In this document: piece after piece, positions 43,658 through 50,680 of the stretch
How the letters are laid out: every line of letters begins with the position of its first letter
How positions within the stretch are numbered: the first letter of the stretch is position 1
Source: Modestobacter italicus
GTDB taxonomy: Bacteria > Actinomycetota > Actinomycetes > Mycobacteriales > Geodermatophilaceae
Direction of reading: 5' to 3'
NCBI RefSeq assembly: GCF_000306785.1
Contig: NC_017955.1
Coordinates: forward strand, 62,001-126,000
DNA length: 64,000 nucleotides
Position numbers and translations under genes: made by a program
The notes under the pieces: model-generated
Seen by the model: the letters and a program-made list of their open reading frames with translations, nothing else
What the model was told of the DNA's origin: nothing
Databases searched by the model: none

Positions 43658-44425
43658 ATGGCTCCCCACGCCCTCGCCGTCACCCTCACCGGCGGGCCGA
43701 CCGCCCTGCTCGAGCTCGGCGGGGTCCGGCTGCTGGTCGACCCCACCTTCGACCCGCCGGGGGAGTACCCGCTGGGTGGTGGCCGGTCGCTGACCAAGAC
43801 CGCGCCGGCGGCGCTGGACGCCCAGGAGCTCGGCCCGGTCGACGCCGTCCTGCTCAGCCACGACCAGCACCCGGACAACCTGGACACCGCCGGCCGGGCG
43901 GCGCTCACCGACGCGCCGGTGGTGCTGACCACCGGGCTCGCCGCCGAGCGGCTCGGCGGGACGGCCCGGGCGCTGCCCACCGGCGAGACCGTCGCGGTCG
44001 GTCCGGTGCAGGTCACCGGGGTCCGCGCCGTGCACGGGCCGCCGGGAGCGGAGGAGCTGACCGGTCCGGTCACCGGCTTCGTGCTCACCGGCGCGGGCCT
44101 GCCCACGGTCTACGTGAGCGGCGACAACGCCTCGCTGGACTGCGTCGACGAGGTCGCGGCGGCGTTCCCGCAGGTCGACGTCGCCGTCCTGTTCGCCGGT
44201 GCCGCGCGCACCGCGCTGTTCGACGGGGCCCCGCTCACGCTCACCGGCGAGGACGTCGCCGAGGCGGTCCGCCGGCTGGACGCCGACCGGGTGGTCGTCG
44301 TGCACGTCGACTCGTGGGCGCACTTCAGCGAGGACCGGGACGACGTCCGTGCCGCCCTCACCGCCGCCGGCCTGGCCGACCGGTTGGTCGAGTGCCCGCC
44401 GGGGCAGCGGGTCGAGCTCGACTGA
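43658..44425 (+). CDS. Metallo-beta-lactamase-fold hydrolase
   Basis: 255 aa. The MBL metal motif appears as LSHDQHPDNLD (HxxxxDN form), with a later His in VRAVHGPPGAEE, an Asp in VYVSGDNASLD, and a C-terminal His in VVVHVDSWAHFSED. The layout resembles the UPF0173/UlaG-like group, whose members hydrolyse lactones or phosphodiesters. The substrate is unknown. It is downstream of clpP by 42 nt and is followed by a hairpin shared with the convergent thioesterase gene. Confidence 0.82.
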   Translation: MAPHALAVTLTGGPTALLELGGVRLLVDPTFDPPGEYPLGGGRSLTKTAPAALDAQELGPVDAVLLSHDQHPDNLDTAGRAALTDAPVVLTTGLAAERLGGTARALPTGETVAVGPVQVTGVRAVHGPPGAEELTGPVTGFVLTGAGLPTVYVSGDNASLDCVDEVAAAFPQVDVAVLFAGAARTALFDGAPLTLTGEDVAEAVRRLDADRVVVVHVDSWAHFSEDRDDVRAALTAAGLADRLVECPPGQRVELD

Positions 44426-44479
44426 GCAGGTGCGGTCGGCGACACGGCGCGACCCGCCGGGCGCGGCGACCGCATCTGC
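44426..44479. terminator. Bidirectional hairpin between convergent genes
   Basis: Arms GCAGGTGCGGTCG (44426-44438) and CGACCGCATCTGC (44467-44479), 13 bp with one G-T pair, between the MBL gene and the thioesterase gene. Confidence 0.6.
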
Positions 44480-44495
44480 CCAGTCGGCGCGCGGG

Positions 44496-45011
44496 TCAGC
44501 CCACGGCGGTGCCGGGCTGGGGGCGGATCACCAGGATGCTGCTGATCGCGGTGGCGAGCAGCCGGTCGGCGTCGTCGACCAGCCGCGCCTCGGCCAGCGC
44601 GGTGCGCCCGCCCAGGTGGGTGACGGTGCCCGTGCAGCGGACCCGGCCGGTGTCGACGGTGATCGCCCGGAGGAACTTCACCGTCAGGTCCAGGCTCGTG
44701 TAGCCCACGCCGGCGGGCAGCATCGAGTGCACCGCGCAGCCGGTCGCCGAGTCCAGCAGGGTCGCGTAGACCCCGCCGTGCACCGAGCCGATCGGGTTGT
44801 AGTGGAACTCCTCCGGCGCGAAGGAGAACACCACCCGCCCCGGCTCGACGGTGTCCAGGGAGAAGCCGAGCGTGGCGATCACCGGCGGGGCGGGCAGCTC
44901 GCCGCGGACCATCGCCTCCAGCACCTCGATGCCGGCCGAGGTCCGGGCGGCCTCGGCGCTGACCGACGGGTCGCCCCAGGAGTAGGTCCGTTCACGCGTC
45001 GGTTCGATCAC
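44496..45011 (-). CDS. PaaI-type hotdog-fold thioesterase
   Basis: 171 aa from the GTG at 45011, chosen because a TAGAGT box ends 7 nt before it; the frame is open up to 45053. The hotdog core includes HYNPIGSVHGGVYATLLDSATGCAVHSML, with the conserved HGG(V) and the acidic residue on the long helix, then YTSLDLTVKFLRAI and GRTALAEARLVDDADRLLATA. These enzymes hydrolyse acyl- or phenylacetyl-CoA esters. Specificity is not evident. Confidence 0.85.
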   Translation of the reverse strand: MIEPTRERTYSWGDPSVSAEAARTSAGIEVLEAMVRGELPAPPVIATLGFSLDTVEPGRVVFSFAPEEFHYNPIGSVHGGVYATLLDSATGCAVHSMLPAGVGYTSLDLTVKFLRAITVDTGRVRCTGTVTHLGGRTALAEARLVDDADRLLATAISSILVIRPQPGTAVG

Positions 45012-45018
45012 CCAACCG

Positions 45019-45024
45019 ACTCTA
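45019..45024 (-). promoter_or_regulatory. -10 box of a likely leaderless promoter (thioesterase)
   Basis: TAGAGT on the minus strand ends 7 nt before the GTG at 45011. Confidence 0.5.
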
Positions 45025-45090
45025 GAGGGTGCGCCCGCGGGACGTGGCGTCACCTCTCGGGGACGGTCACCGGCTGGTAGGAGTACTGAC

Positions 45091-45642
45091 GTGAGCCCCG
45101 AACTCGACCTACAAGGCCTCGCCGGCTCGGCCGGCCACGAGCCGGACGGGAGCCGAGCCGTGGAGCCGGTGGAGCTGACCGTCGGGGAGCTGCTGCTGCG
45201 CCCCTGGCATGAGGACGACGCCGAGGCGGTGTGGGCGGCGGCTCAGGACCCGGTGATGCGGCAGTGGCACGGCGTCGAGTCCCGGACCCTGGACGGCGCC
45301 CGCGCCCGGCTCGCCCGCCTCGCCGACTGGAGCACCGGGGACCACTGCTCGTGGGCGGTGGAGGACGCCGGCGTCCTGGTCGGCTCGGTGTCGCTGCACG
45401 AGCTGGACCACGACCAGGCCGAGGGGGAGACCGGCTACTGGACGGTGGCCGCCGCCCGCGGCCGGGGGATCGCCGTCCGTACCGCCGACGCGGTCTGCCG
45501 CTGGGGGTTCTCGACCCTGGGGCTGGACCGCGTCCAGCTGTTCCACGCGGTGGAGAACGTCGCCTCGGGCCGGGTGGCGGCGAAGGCGGGGTTCACGCTG
45601 GAGGGCCGGCCCGCAGGTCGTACCGCTACCCCGACGGCGTGA
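45091..45642 (+). CDS. RimJ/RimL-type GNAT acetyltransferase, C-terminus frameshifted
   Basis: The frame from the GTG at 45091 encodes a typical RimL-like enzyme: LRPWHEDDAEAVWAAAQDP, GETGYWTVAAARGRGIAVRTADAVCRWGF with the acetyl-CoA loop, and FHAVENVASGRVAAKAGFTLEG. After about residue 172 it reads PAGRTATPTA and stops. The family's normal ending, RSYRYPDGVKHDELLWSRL, is present in another frame up to 45707. Restoring one base near 45609-45617 joins them. The unbroken gene would span 45091-45707. Either a real mutation or an assembly error. Confidence 0.8.
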   Translation: MSPELDLQGLAGSAGHEPDGSRAVEPVELTVGELLLRPWHEDDAEAVWAAAQDPVMRQWHGVESRTLDGARARLARLADWSTGDHCSWAVEDAGVLVGSVSLHELDHDQAEGETGYWTVAAARGRGIAVRTADAVCRWGFSTLGLDRVQLFHAVENVASGRVAAKAGFTLEGRPAGRTATPTA

Positions 45643-45718
45643 AGCACGACGAGCTGCTGTGGAGCCGGTTGGCCGACGACCCGCCTCCGGCGCTGGGCTC
45701 GGCGTGACCCGCCCGAGG

Positions 45719-45753
45719 CGGGGATGAGCCGCGTGCGCACGCGGCTCACCCCC
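45719..45753. terminator. Bidirectional palindromic hairpin
   Basis: Perfect 24-nt palindrome with arms TGAGCCGCGTGC / GCACGCGGCTCA (45725-45748), flanked by GGGG and CCCC with one bulged A, between convergent genes. Same core as at 38020-38051. Confidence 0.75.
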
Positions 45754-45782
45754 ACCTCACCCGGGTCGACCCGGTCCCGTCG

Positions 45783-46436
45783 TCAGGCCGCGAGGCGGGT
45801 GGAGCTCAGCAGCCGGCCGTGCTCGGCGGCCTCGCGCTCGGCGGTGGTCTTGAGGTCGGCGGCGAGGTCGGCGAAGGAGTCCAGCGCCGGGTTGACCCCG
45901 ACGAGGGTGAACTCGCGCTCGACGACGCGCAGGTCCAGCTGCCAGACGTCGGCGAAGATGCGGCGCATCCAGGCGGTGGCGTGGTCCCAGCCCTCCCGCG
46001 GGGTCCCGGCGCTGTAGTTGCCGCCGCGCACGACGGCCAGCACGGCAGGCTTGCCGGCCAGCGCCGGCTCGGCGCGCGGGCCCATCCGCGGGTCGGTGAT
46101 GACCAGGTCGACCCAGCTCTTCAGGTGCTGGGAGACGCCGAAGTTGTACAGCGGGACGGCGAAGAGCAGGGCCTCCGCGTCGACCAGCTCGTCGGTGAGG
46201 GTGGCTGCCAGCGCCAGCGCCTCGGCCTGCTCGGCGGTGCGCTCCTCGGCGGGCAGGTACGAGCCGGCGACCGCGGCGCCCCACGTGGTGGCCGGGATCG
46301 GCTCGGTGCCGACGTGCCGGCGGGTCACCGGCGCGTCCGGGTTCCCGGCCCGCCACTCGCGCTCGACGATGTCGGCGATCTCGCGGCTGGCCGATCCCTC
46401 GACCCGGATGCTGGCGTCCAGACGGAACAAGGACAT
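45783..46436 (-). CDS. FMN-dependent NADH azoreductase-type flavoprotein (AzoR-like)
   Basis: 217 aa, flavodoxin-like fold. The N-terminal phosphate-binding region is LDASIRVEGSASREIAD, then PLYNFGVSQHLKSWVDLV for FMN contact and VRGGNYSAGTPREGWDHATAWMRRIFADV. AzoR-type enzymes reduce quinones and azo compounds with NAD(P)H. It is divergent from an HxlR regulator carrying an N-terminal Cys, with two CTAGC-N5-GCTAG dyads between them. This mirrors the B. subtilis YodB-AzoR1 pair and suggests quinone or electrophile control. Confidence 0.88.
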   Translation of the reverse strand: MSLFRLDASIRVEGSASREIADIVEREWRAGNPDAPVTRRHVGTEPIPATTWGAAVAGSYLPAEERTAEQAEALALAATLTDELVDAEALLFAVPLYNFGVSQHLKSWVDLVITDPRMGPRAEPALAGKPAVLAVVRGGNYSAGTPREGWDHATAWMRRIFADVWQLDLRVVEREFTLVGVNPALDSFADLAADLKTTAEREAAEHGRLLSSTRLAA

Positions 46437-46461
46437 GGTGGCGCTCCCTCACGACTAGTCA

Positions 46462-46493
46462 CTAGCGAATTGCTAGCACTAGCGGAAAGCTAG
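46462..46493. promoter_or_regulatory. Two HxlR operator candidates
   Basis: CTAGC-GAATT-GCTAG (46462-46476) and CTAGC-GGAAA-GCTAG (46479-46493): the same dyad twice, 17 nt apart, in the AT-rich region between the divergent azoreductase and HxlR genes. Confidence 0.7.
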
Positions 46494-46533
46494 CACTTCG
46501 AAAGGAGGAGTGCAGCGAGGAGCAGCCAGGTCC

Positions 46534-46539
46534 TACGAT
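46534..46539 (+). promoter_or_regulatory. -10 box of a likely leaderless promoter (HxlR regulator)
   Basis: TACGAT ends 6 nt before the GTG at 46546. The AAAGGAGG further upstream (46501-46508) is too close to the GTG at 46510 to serve it. Confidence 0.5.
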
Positions 46540-46545
46540 GAACCG

Positions 46546-46899
46546 GTGACCGAGGACGTCCTGCACACGCCGGAGGCGTGCGACGGCGCGCTGGCACGTG
46601 CCTTCGGGTTCCTCGGCAAGCGCTGGAACGGCCTGATCATCGGCGTGCTCGCCGGCGGGCCGGCGACGTTCACCGGCCTGCGCCGCGCCGTCGGCGGCAT
46701 CAGCGACTCGGTGCTCTCCGACCGGCTCACCGAGCTCGCCGCGGCCGGCCTCGTGCAGCGGACCGTCGACGACGGGCCGCCGGTCGCGGTCAGCTACCAG
46801 CTCACCGAGGCCGGGAGGGCGCTGCGGCCGGTGCTCCAGCAGCTCACCACCTGGGCCCGGGAGAGCCTGCCCGACGAGCGCTGCACCGAGGCGAGCTGA
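46546..46899 (+). CDS. HxlR-family regulator, putative quinone/redox sensor
   Basis: 117 aa from the GTG at 46546; a GTG at 46510 would add 12 residues. Winged helix: ALARAFGFLGKRWNGLIIGVL, then ISDSVLSDRLTELAAAGLVQRTV and VSYQLTEAGRALRPVL. Cys12 lies just before the first helix, the position of the redox-active Cys in YodB/QorR-type HxlR proteins. A second Cys is near the C-terminus (ERC). It probably represses itself and the divergent azoreductase gene through the CTAGC dyads, with release on thiol modification. Confidence 0.85.
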   Translation: MTEDVLHTPEACDGALARAFGFLGKRWNGLIIGVLAGGPATFTGLRRAVGGISDSVLSDRLTELAAAGLVQRTVDDGPPVAVSYQLTEAGRALRPVLQQLTTWARESLPDERCTEAS

Positions 46900-46902
46900 G
46901 GG

Positions 46903-47349
46903 TCAGCAGCCGCAACTGATGCCGGCCGGCGCGGTCAGCAGGTCGACGTCAGGGCGCGCGACCCCGGTCGCCGTCTCGACCGCCAGGCCCTCCCGGGCCC
47001 AGTACTCGAAGCCGCCGATCATCTCCCGCACGCGGTAGCCCAGCTGGGCCAGCGTCAGCGCCGCCCGGGTGGCCCCGTTGCAGCCCGGACCCCAGCAGTA
47101 GGTGACCACCGGGACGGCGGGGTCCAGCTCGGCCGCGGCCCGCCCGGCGATCTCGCGGCCGGGCAGGTGGACCGCACCGGGCACGTGGCCCTGCGCCCAG
47201 GACTCCTCGCTGCGGCTGTCCAGCAGCACGAAGCCGGGCCGGCCGGACTCCAGGGCCGCGTGCACGTCGGAGACGTCGGTCTCCACCGCCAACCGGCGGG
47301 CGAAGTGCGCAGCGGCGTCGGCGGGCGGGGTCGACCAGTCCAGGCTCAT
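46903..47349 (-). CDS. Rhodanese-like domain protein
   Basis: 148 aa from the ATG at 47349; upstream codons are unlike the family. Single rhodanese domain: VLLDSRSEESWAQGHVPGAVHLPGREI, active-site loop TYCWGPGCNGATRAALTLAQLGY with the Cys that carries the persulfide, and MIGGFEYWAREGLAVE. The C-terminus ends in SCGC, a second cysteine pair that could pass sulfur or bind metal. It may act in sulfur transfer or thiol detoxification. It is convergent with the HxlR gene, with a 3-nt gap. Confidence 0.87.
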   Translation of the reverse strand: MSLDWSTPPADAAAHFARRLAVETDVSDVHAALESGRPGFVLLDSRSEESWAQGHVPGAVHLPGREIAGRAAAELDPAVPVVTYCWGPGCNGATRAALTLAQLGYRVREMIGGFEYWAREGLAVETATGVARPDVDLLTAPAGISCGC

Positions 47350-47435
47350 GCCGCTGACCGTAGGGACGCCTGCCGGCCGGGACGAGTGGCTCGACGGACG
47401 GCGACCGCAACGATCCGGCCGCCGTCCCGACCCAT

Positions 47436-47480
47436 GGGCTTCCTGTACTGGAAGCCCGGTGCTTCCGGTACAGAAAGCCC
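47436..47480. promoter_or_regulatory. Large imperfect dyad upstream of the GntR-acdS operon
   Basis: Two 20-nt arms (47436-47455 and 47461-47480) match at 18 of 20 positions around a 5-nt centre; each contains CTGTAC or GTACAG. The left arm also forms a hairpin with arms GGGCTTCC and GGAAGCCC. It lies 13 nt before the TTGACA box. It may be an activator site or a terminator for the divergent side. Confidence 0.5.
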
Positions 47481-47492
47481 CGGACGGGTGCC

Positions 47493-47530
47493 TTGACAGG
47501 TGGTGCAACTGACATGTCAGATGTCAGTTG
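47493..47530 (+). promoter_or_regulatory. Promoter and GntR operator overlapping the regulator's start
   Basis: A -35 box TTGACA at 47493-47498. The perfect dyad CAACTGACAT / ATGTCAGTTG (47506-47515, 47521-47530; 5-nt centre) covers the expected -10 region and the start codons. A GntR dimer bound here would block RNA polymerase, implying autorepression. Confidence 0.7.
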
Positions 47531-48177
47531 TGTCGATCGCGCCGGTGCCCCGGGTCCTGCTGCGGGACCACGCGCTCACCCTCATCCGCTCGGCCATCGT
47601 CAGCGGCGAGCTGGCGCCCGGCGCCGTCGTGAAGGACGCCGAGCTGGCCGGCCGGCTCGGGCTGTCGGTCGCCCCGGTGCGCACCGCCCTCGCCCGGCTC
47701 GCCGACGAGGGGCTGGTGGAGAGCAAGCCGCAGAGCCACACCCGGGTCACCCCGCTGGTGCCGCAGCAGGTGCGGGACGCCGCCGTCGTCGTCCGGGCGA
47801 TGCACGAACTGGCCGTCCGGGAGGGCGCCGCGGCGGTCACGGCCGCGGACGTCGCGGCGATGCGGGCCGCGAACGAGCGCTTCGCCGCCGCCGTCGGTGC
47901 CGGCGACCTCGACGGCGCACTCGCCGCCGACGACGAGCTGCACGACGTGCTGCTGGCCCGCTGCGGGAACACCGCGGTGCGGGCCACGATCGACCGCTTC
48001 ACCCCCGCGGTCCGCCGGCTGGAGCGGCAGCGGTTCGCCGCCGCGCACGGCCGCGGGTCCGTGGCGCTGCACGACTCCCTGATCGCCGCCTGCGCGGCCG
48101 CCGACGTCGACGCCGCCGTCACCACCACCACCGAGATCTGGACGGCGCTGCTGTCCGAACTGGAGGAGACCCCGTGA
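47521..48177 (+). CDS. GntR/FadR-family regulator, likely controls acdS
   Basis: 218 aa from the ATG at 47521; a GTG at 47530, placed 7 nt after a possible -10, is equally plausible. Winged helix [24 protein letters not shown]...[28 protein letters not shown]. Then an all-helical FCD effector domain (about 85-210) with the metal-site Asp/His pattern ([22 protein letters not shown]). Its stop overlaps the ACC deaminase start (GTGA), so the two form an operon. Confidence 0.88.
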   Translation: MSVVSIAPVPRVLLRDHALTLIRSAIVSGELAPGAVVKDAELAGRLGLSVAPVRTALARLADEGLVESKPQSHTRVTPLVPQQVRDAAVVVRAMHELAVREGAAAVTAADVAAMRAANERFAAAVGAGDLDGALAADDELHDVLLARCGNTAVRATIDRFTPAVRRLERQRFAAAHGRGSVALHDSLIAACAAADVDAAVTTTTEIWTALLSELEETP

Positions 48178-49196
48178 CGACCTTGAGCGACTTCCCCCGC
48201 CACCCGCTGCTGTTCGGCCCCTCGCCGGTGCACAAGCTGGACCGGCTGACCGCCCATCTCGGCGGGGCGGCGGTGTGGGCCAAGCGCGAGGACGTGAACT
48301 CCGGGATCGCCTACGGCGGCAACAAGACCCGGAAGCTGGAGTACCTGGTCGCCGACGCGCTGGCCCAGGGCTGCGACACGCTCGTCTCCATCGGCGGTGT
48401 GCAGAGCAACCACACCCGGCAGGTCGCCGCCGTCGCCGCGCACGTCGGGCTCAAGTGCGTGCTCGTGCAGGAGAGCTGGGTCGACTGGCCGGACGCCGTC
48501 TACGACAAGGTCGGCAACATCCTGATCAGCCGGCTGGCCGGCGCCGACGTCCGGCTGGTGAAGGCCGGGTTCGGCATCGGGTTCAAGGAGAGCTGGGAAA
48601 CCGCGCTCCAGGAGATCGTCGACGGCGGCGGCAAGCCCTACCCGATCCCGGCCGGGGCGTCGGACCACCCGCTCGGCGGCCTGGGCTTCGCGAACTGGGC
48701 GCACGAGGTCGCCGCCCAGGAGGCGGAGCTCGGCGTCTTCTTCGACACCGTCGTCGTCTGCTCGGTGACCGGTTCGACCCAGGCCGGCATGGTCGCCGGC
48801 TTCGCCCAGCGCGAGGAGCAGGGCGCCCGGCCGCGGCGGGTGCTGGGCATCGACGCCTCGGCCAAGCCGGCCGAGACCCGCGACCAGGTGCTGCGGATCG
48901 CGCAGCGGACGGCGACGGCGATCGGCGTGCAGCGTCCGCTCACCCTGGACGACGTCGAGCTCGACGAGCGCTTCCACGCCGGCGTCTACGGCATCCCGGA
49001 CGCGACCACGATCGCCGCGATGGAGCTGGCGGCCCGCACCGAGGGCATGGTCACCGACCCGGTCTACGAGGGAAAGTCGATGGCGGCCACGATCGACCTG
49101 GTCGGCCGGGGCGAGATCGACCCGTCGGCGACGGTGCTCTACGCCCACCTCGGTGGGCAGCCCGCGCTCAACGGCTACAGCGCGCTCTTCTCCTGA
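48174..49196 (+). CDS. acdS: 1-aminocyclopropane-1-carboxylate (ACC) deaminase
   Basis: 340 aa. PLP enzyme converting ACC, the plant ethylene precursor, to 2-oxobutyrate and ammonia. Lys51 in [11 protein letters not shown] binds PLP, and Ser78 in [10 protein letters not shown] is the family nucleophile-site residue. Tyr298-Glu299 (VYEGKSM) and Leu326 ([11 protein letters not shown]) are the residues that mark true ACC deaminases against D-cysteine desulfhydrases. It is coupled to a GntR regulator. A plant-associated role or use of ACC as nitrogen source is inferred. Confidence 0.93.
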   Translation: MTTLSDFPRHPLLFGPSPVHKLDRLTAHLGGAAVWAKREDVNSGIAYGGNKTRKLEYLVADALAQGCDTLVSIGGVQSNHTRQVAAVAAHVGLKCVLVQESWVDWPDAVYDKVGNILISRLAGADVRLVKAGFGIGFKESWETALQEIVDGGGKPYPIPAGASDHPLGGLGFANWAHEVAAQEAELGVFFDTVVVCSVTGSTQAGMVAGFAQREEQGARPRRVLGIDASAKPAETRDQVLRIAQRTATAIGVQRPLTLDDVELDERFHAGVYGIPDATTIAAMELAARTEGMVTDPVYEGKSMAATIDLVGRGEIDPSATVLYAHLGGQPALNGYSALFS

Positions 49197-49201
49197 GCAG
49201 C

Positions 49202-49241
49202 CGGACGGGCCCGGCCACCGCGAGGTGACCGGGCCCGTCCG
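49202..49241. terminator. Bidirectional terminator hairpin after acdS
   Basis: 13-bp stem CGGACGGGCCCGG / CCGGGCCCGTCCG (49202-49214 with 49229-49241); the 14-nt loop can pair further. It lies between acdS and the convergent chaplin-like gene. Confidence 0.8.
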
Positions 49242-49248
49242 CACCGGG

Positions 49249-50574
49249 TCAGCCGAGGGCGCTCGTCCGACGGCGGGGGAGCGCGATCAGCCCGAGGCCC
49301 AGCGCCAGGGCGAGCAGGCCGCCGAGCGCCAGCGCCGCGACCGGGGTGCCGGTGTAGGCGAGCCCACCGGACGTGCCGGCCGTGCTGCCGTCAGCGGTGA
49401 CCAGGACGCCGGACGAGGCCGACACCGTGCTGACCGCACCGCGCTGGTCGACGGCGCCGAGGGTGACCAGGTCGAGCGACGGACCCTGCAGGCCGGTGAC
49501 GGTCCCCGGAGTGGTCGAGCCGACCGGGGTGGTCGGGTCCACCGGAGCGGTCGGCCCCACCGGGGCGGTGCAGTCGCCGGTGACCTCGCCGAGGACGGCG
49601 ATCCCGTTGCCGCAGGCGGTCACCGGGACGTCGACGTCGACGACCGGCTGCCCGCCGGTGGTGGGCGTGGTGGCGGGGGTGGTGCAGTCGCCGGTCGCGT
49701 CGCCGAGGACGGCGATCCCGTTGCCGCAGGCGGTCACCGGGACGTCGACGTCGACAGCCGGGTCCCCACCCGGGCCGGGGGTGGTGGCTGCGGGAGTGCA
49801 GCCGCCGGTGGCATCGCCGAGAACGGCCAGGCCGTTGCCGCACGCGGTGATCGGGGCGTCGACGTCGACGGCCGGGTCCCCACCGGTGTCGGGGGTGGTG
49901 GCGGGGGTGGTGCAGCCGCCGGTGGCGTCGCCGAGAACGGCCACGCCGTTGCCGCACGCGGTGATCGGGGCGTCGACGTCGACGGCCGGGTCACCGTCGG
50001 TGTCGGGGGTGGTGGCGGGGGCGGTGCAGCTGCCTGTCGCGTCGCCGAGGACGGCGATCCCGTTGCCGCACGCGGTCACCGGGACGTCGACGTCCGCGAG
50101 CGTCCCGCCAGGACCAGAGCCGGACCCGGTCGCCGGCGGGGTGGCCGGGCCGGCCGGGGCGTCAGCGGTCGCCTCGCCGAGGACGGCGACCGCGTTGCCG
50201 GTGACGGTCACCGGCACGTCGACGTCCACGAGGGAGCCCGCCGAGGAGCCCGCTGCCGGCGCGGCCGGGACCTCCGCGTCGGGCTGGACGACGTCGATCC
50301 CGGCGACGTCCGCCGCGTTCCCGCCGATCGTGATCGGCACGGTCAGGCTGACCGCCCCGAGGTCGGCGGCGAGGGTGCCGTCGAGGGCCGGCAGGTCTAT
50401 CTCGGCCGGGGTGCTGCCGGTCGTCCCGAGGACGGCCAGGGCGTTGTCGCTGACGGTGACCGGGACGGTCACGTCGGCCAGGCCGTCGTCGGCGGAGGCG
50501 ATGCCGGTGCCGAGCGCCAGCAGGCCGCCGGTGAACAGGCCCGTCTGCAGGGCGCGCTTCATCCACACGTTCAT
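49249..50574 (-). CDS. Chaplin-like repeat surface protein with LAxTG anchor
   Basis: 441 aa from the ATG at 50574 with GAAGGA 8 nt upstream. A Sec signal peptide ends near ASADD. Eight repeats of the form VDVDVPVTACGNGIAVLGDATGDC-like (consensus V-x-V-x-V/A-P-V/I-T...GN-x-V/I-A-V-L-G) follow, separated by Pro/Thr/Gly linkers. The last five carry two Cys each, 13 residues apart, as in chaplin domains. Near residue 405 is LAYTG, then a hydrophobic helix and PRRRTSALG, a sortase class E (LAxTG) sorting signal. It is probably a wall-anchored, beta-rich surface protein. Chaplin homology is by motif only. Confidence 0.8.
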   Translation of the reverse strand: MNVWMKRALQTGLFTGGLLALGTGIASADDGLADVTVPVTVSDNALAVLGTTGSTPAEIDLPALDGTLAADLGAVSLTVPITIGGNAADVAGIDVVQPDAEVPAAPAAGSSAGSLVDVDVPVTVTGNAVAVLGEATADAPAGPATPPATGSGSGPGGTLADVDVPVTACGNGIAVLGDATGSCTAPATTPDTDGDPAVDVDAPITACGNGVAVLGDATGGCTTPATTPDTGGDPAVDVDAPITACGNGLAVLGDATGGCTPAATTPGPGGDPAVDVDVPVTACGNGIAVLGDATGDCTTPATTPTTGGQPVVDVDVPVTACGNGIAVLGEVTGDCTAPVGPTAPVDPTTPVGSTTPGTVTGLQGPSLDLVTLGAVDQRGAVSTVSASSGVLVTADGSTAGTSGGLAYTGTPVAALALGGLLALALGLGLIALPRRRTSALG

Positions 50575-50680
50575 GAGGGGTGTCCTTCTCGAGGGTGGTG
50601 CCGGACTGAGGGGGACCGGTCCTGTCCGAGGGACGGGCCGGGTGGTGCCGCAGGTCAGCGCGGAGCTGACGGCGGCGTGC

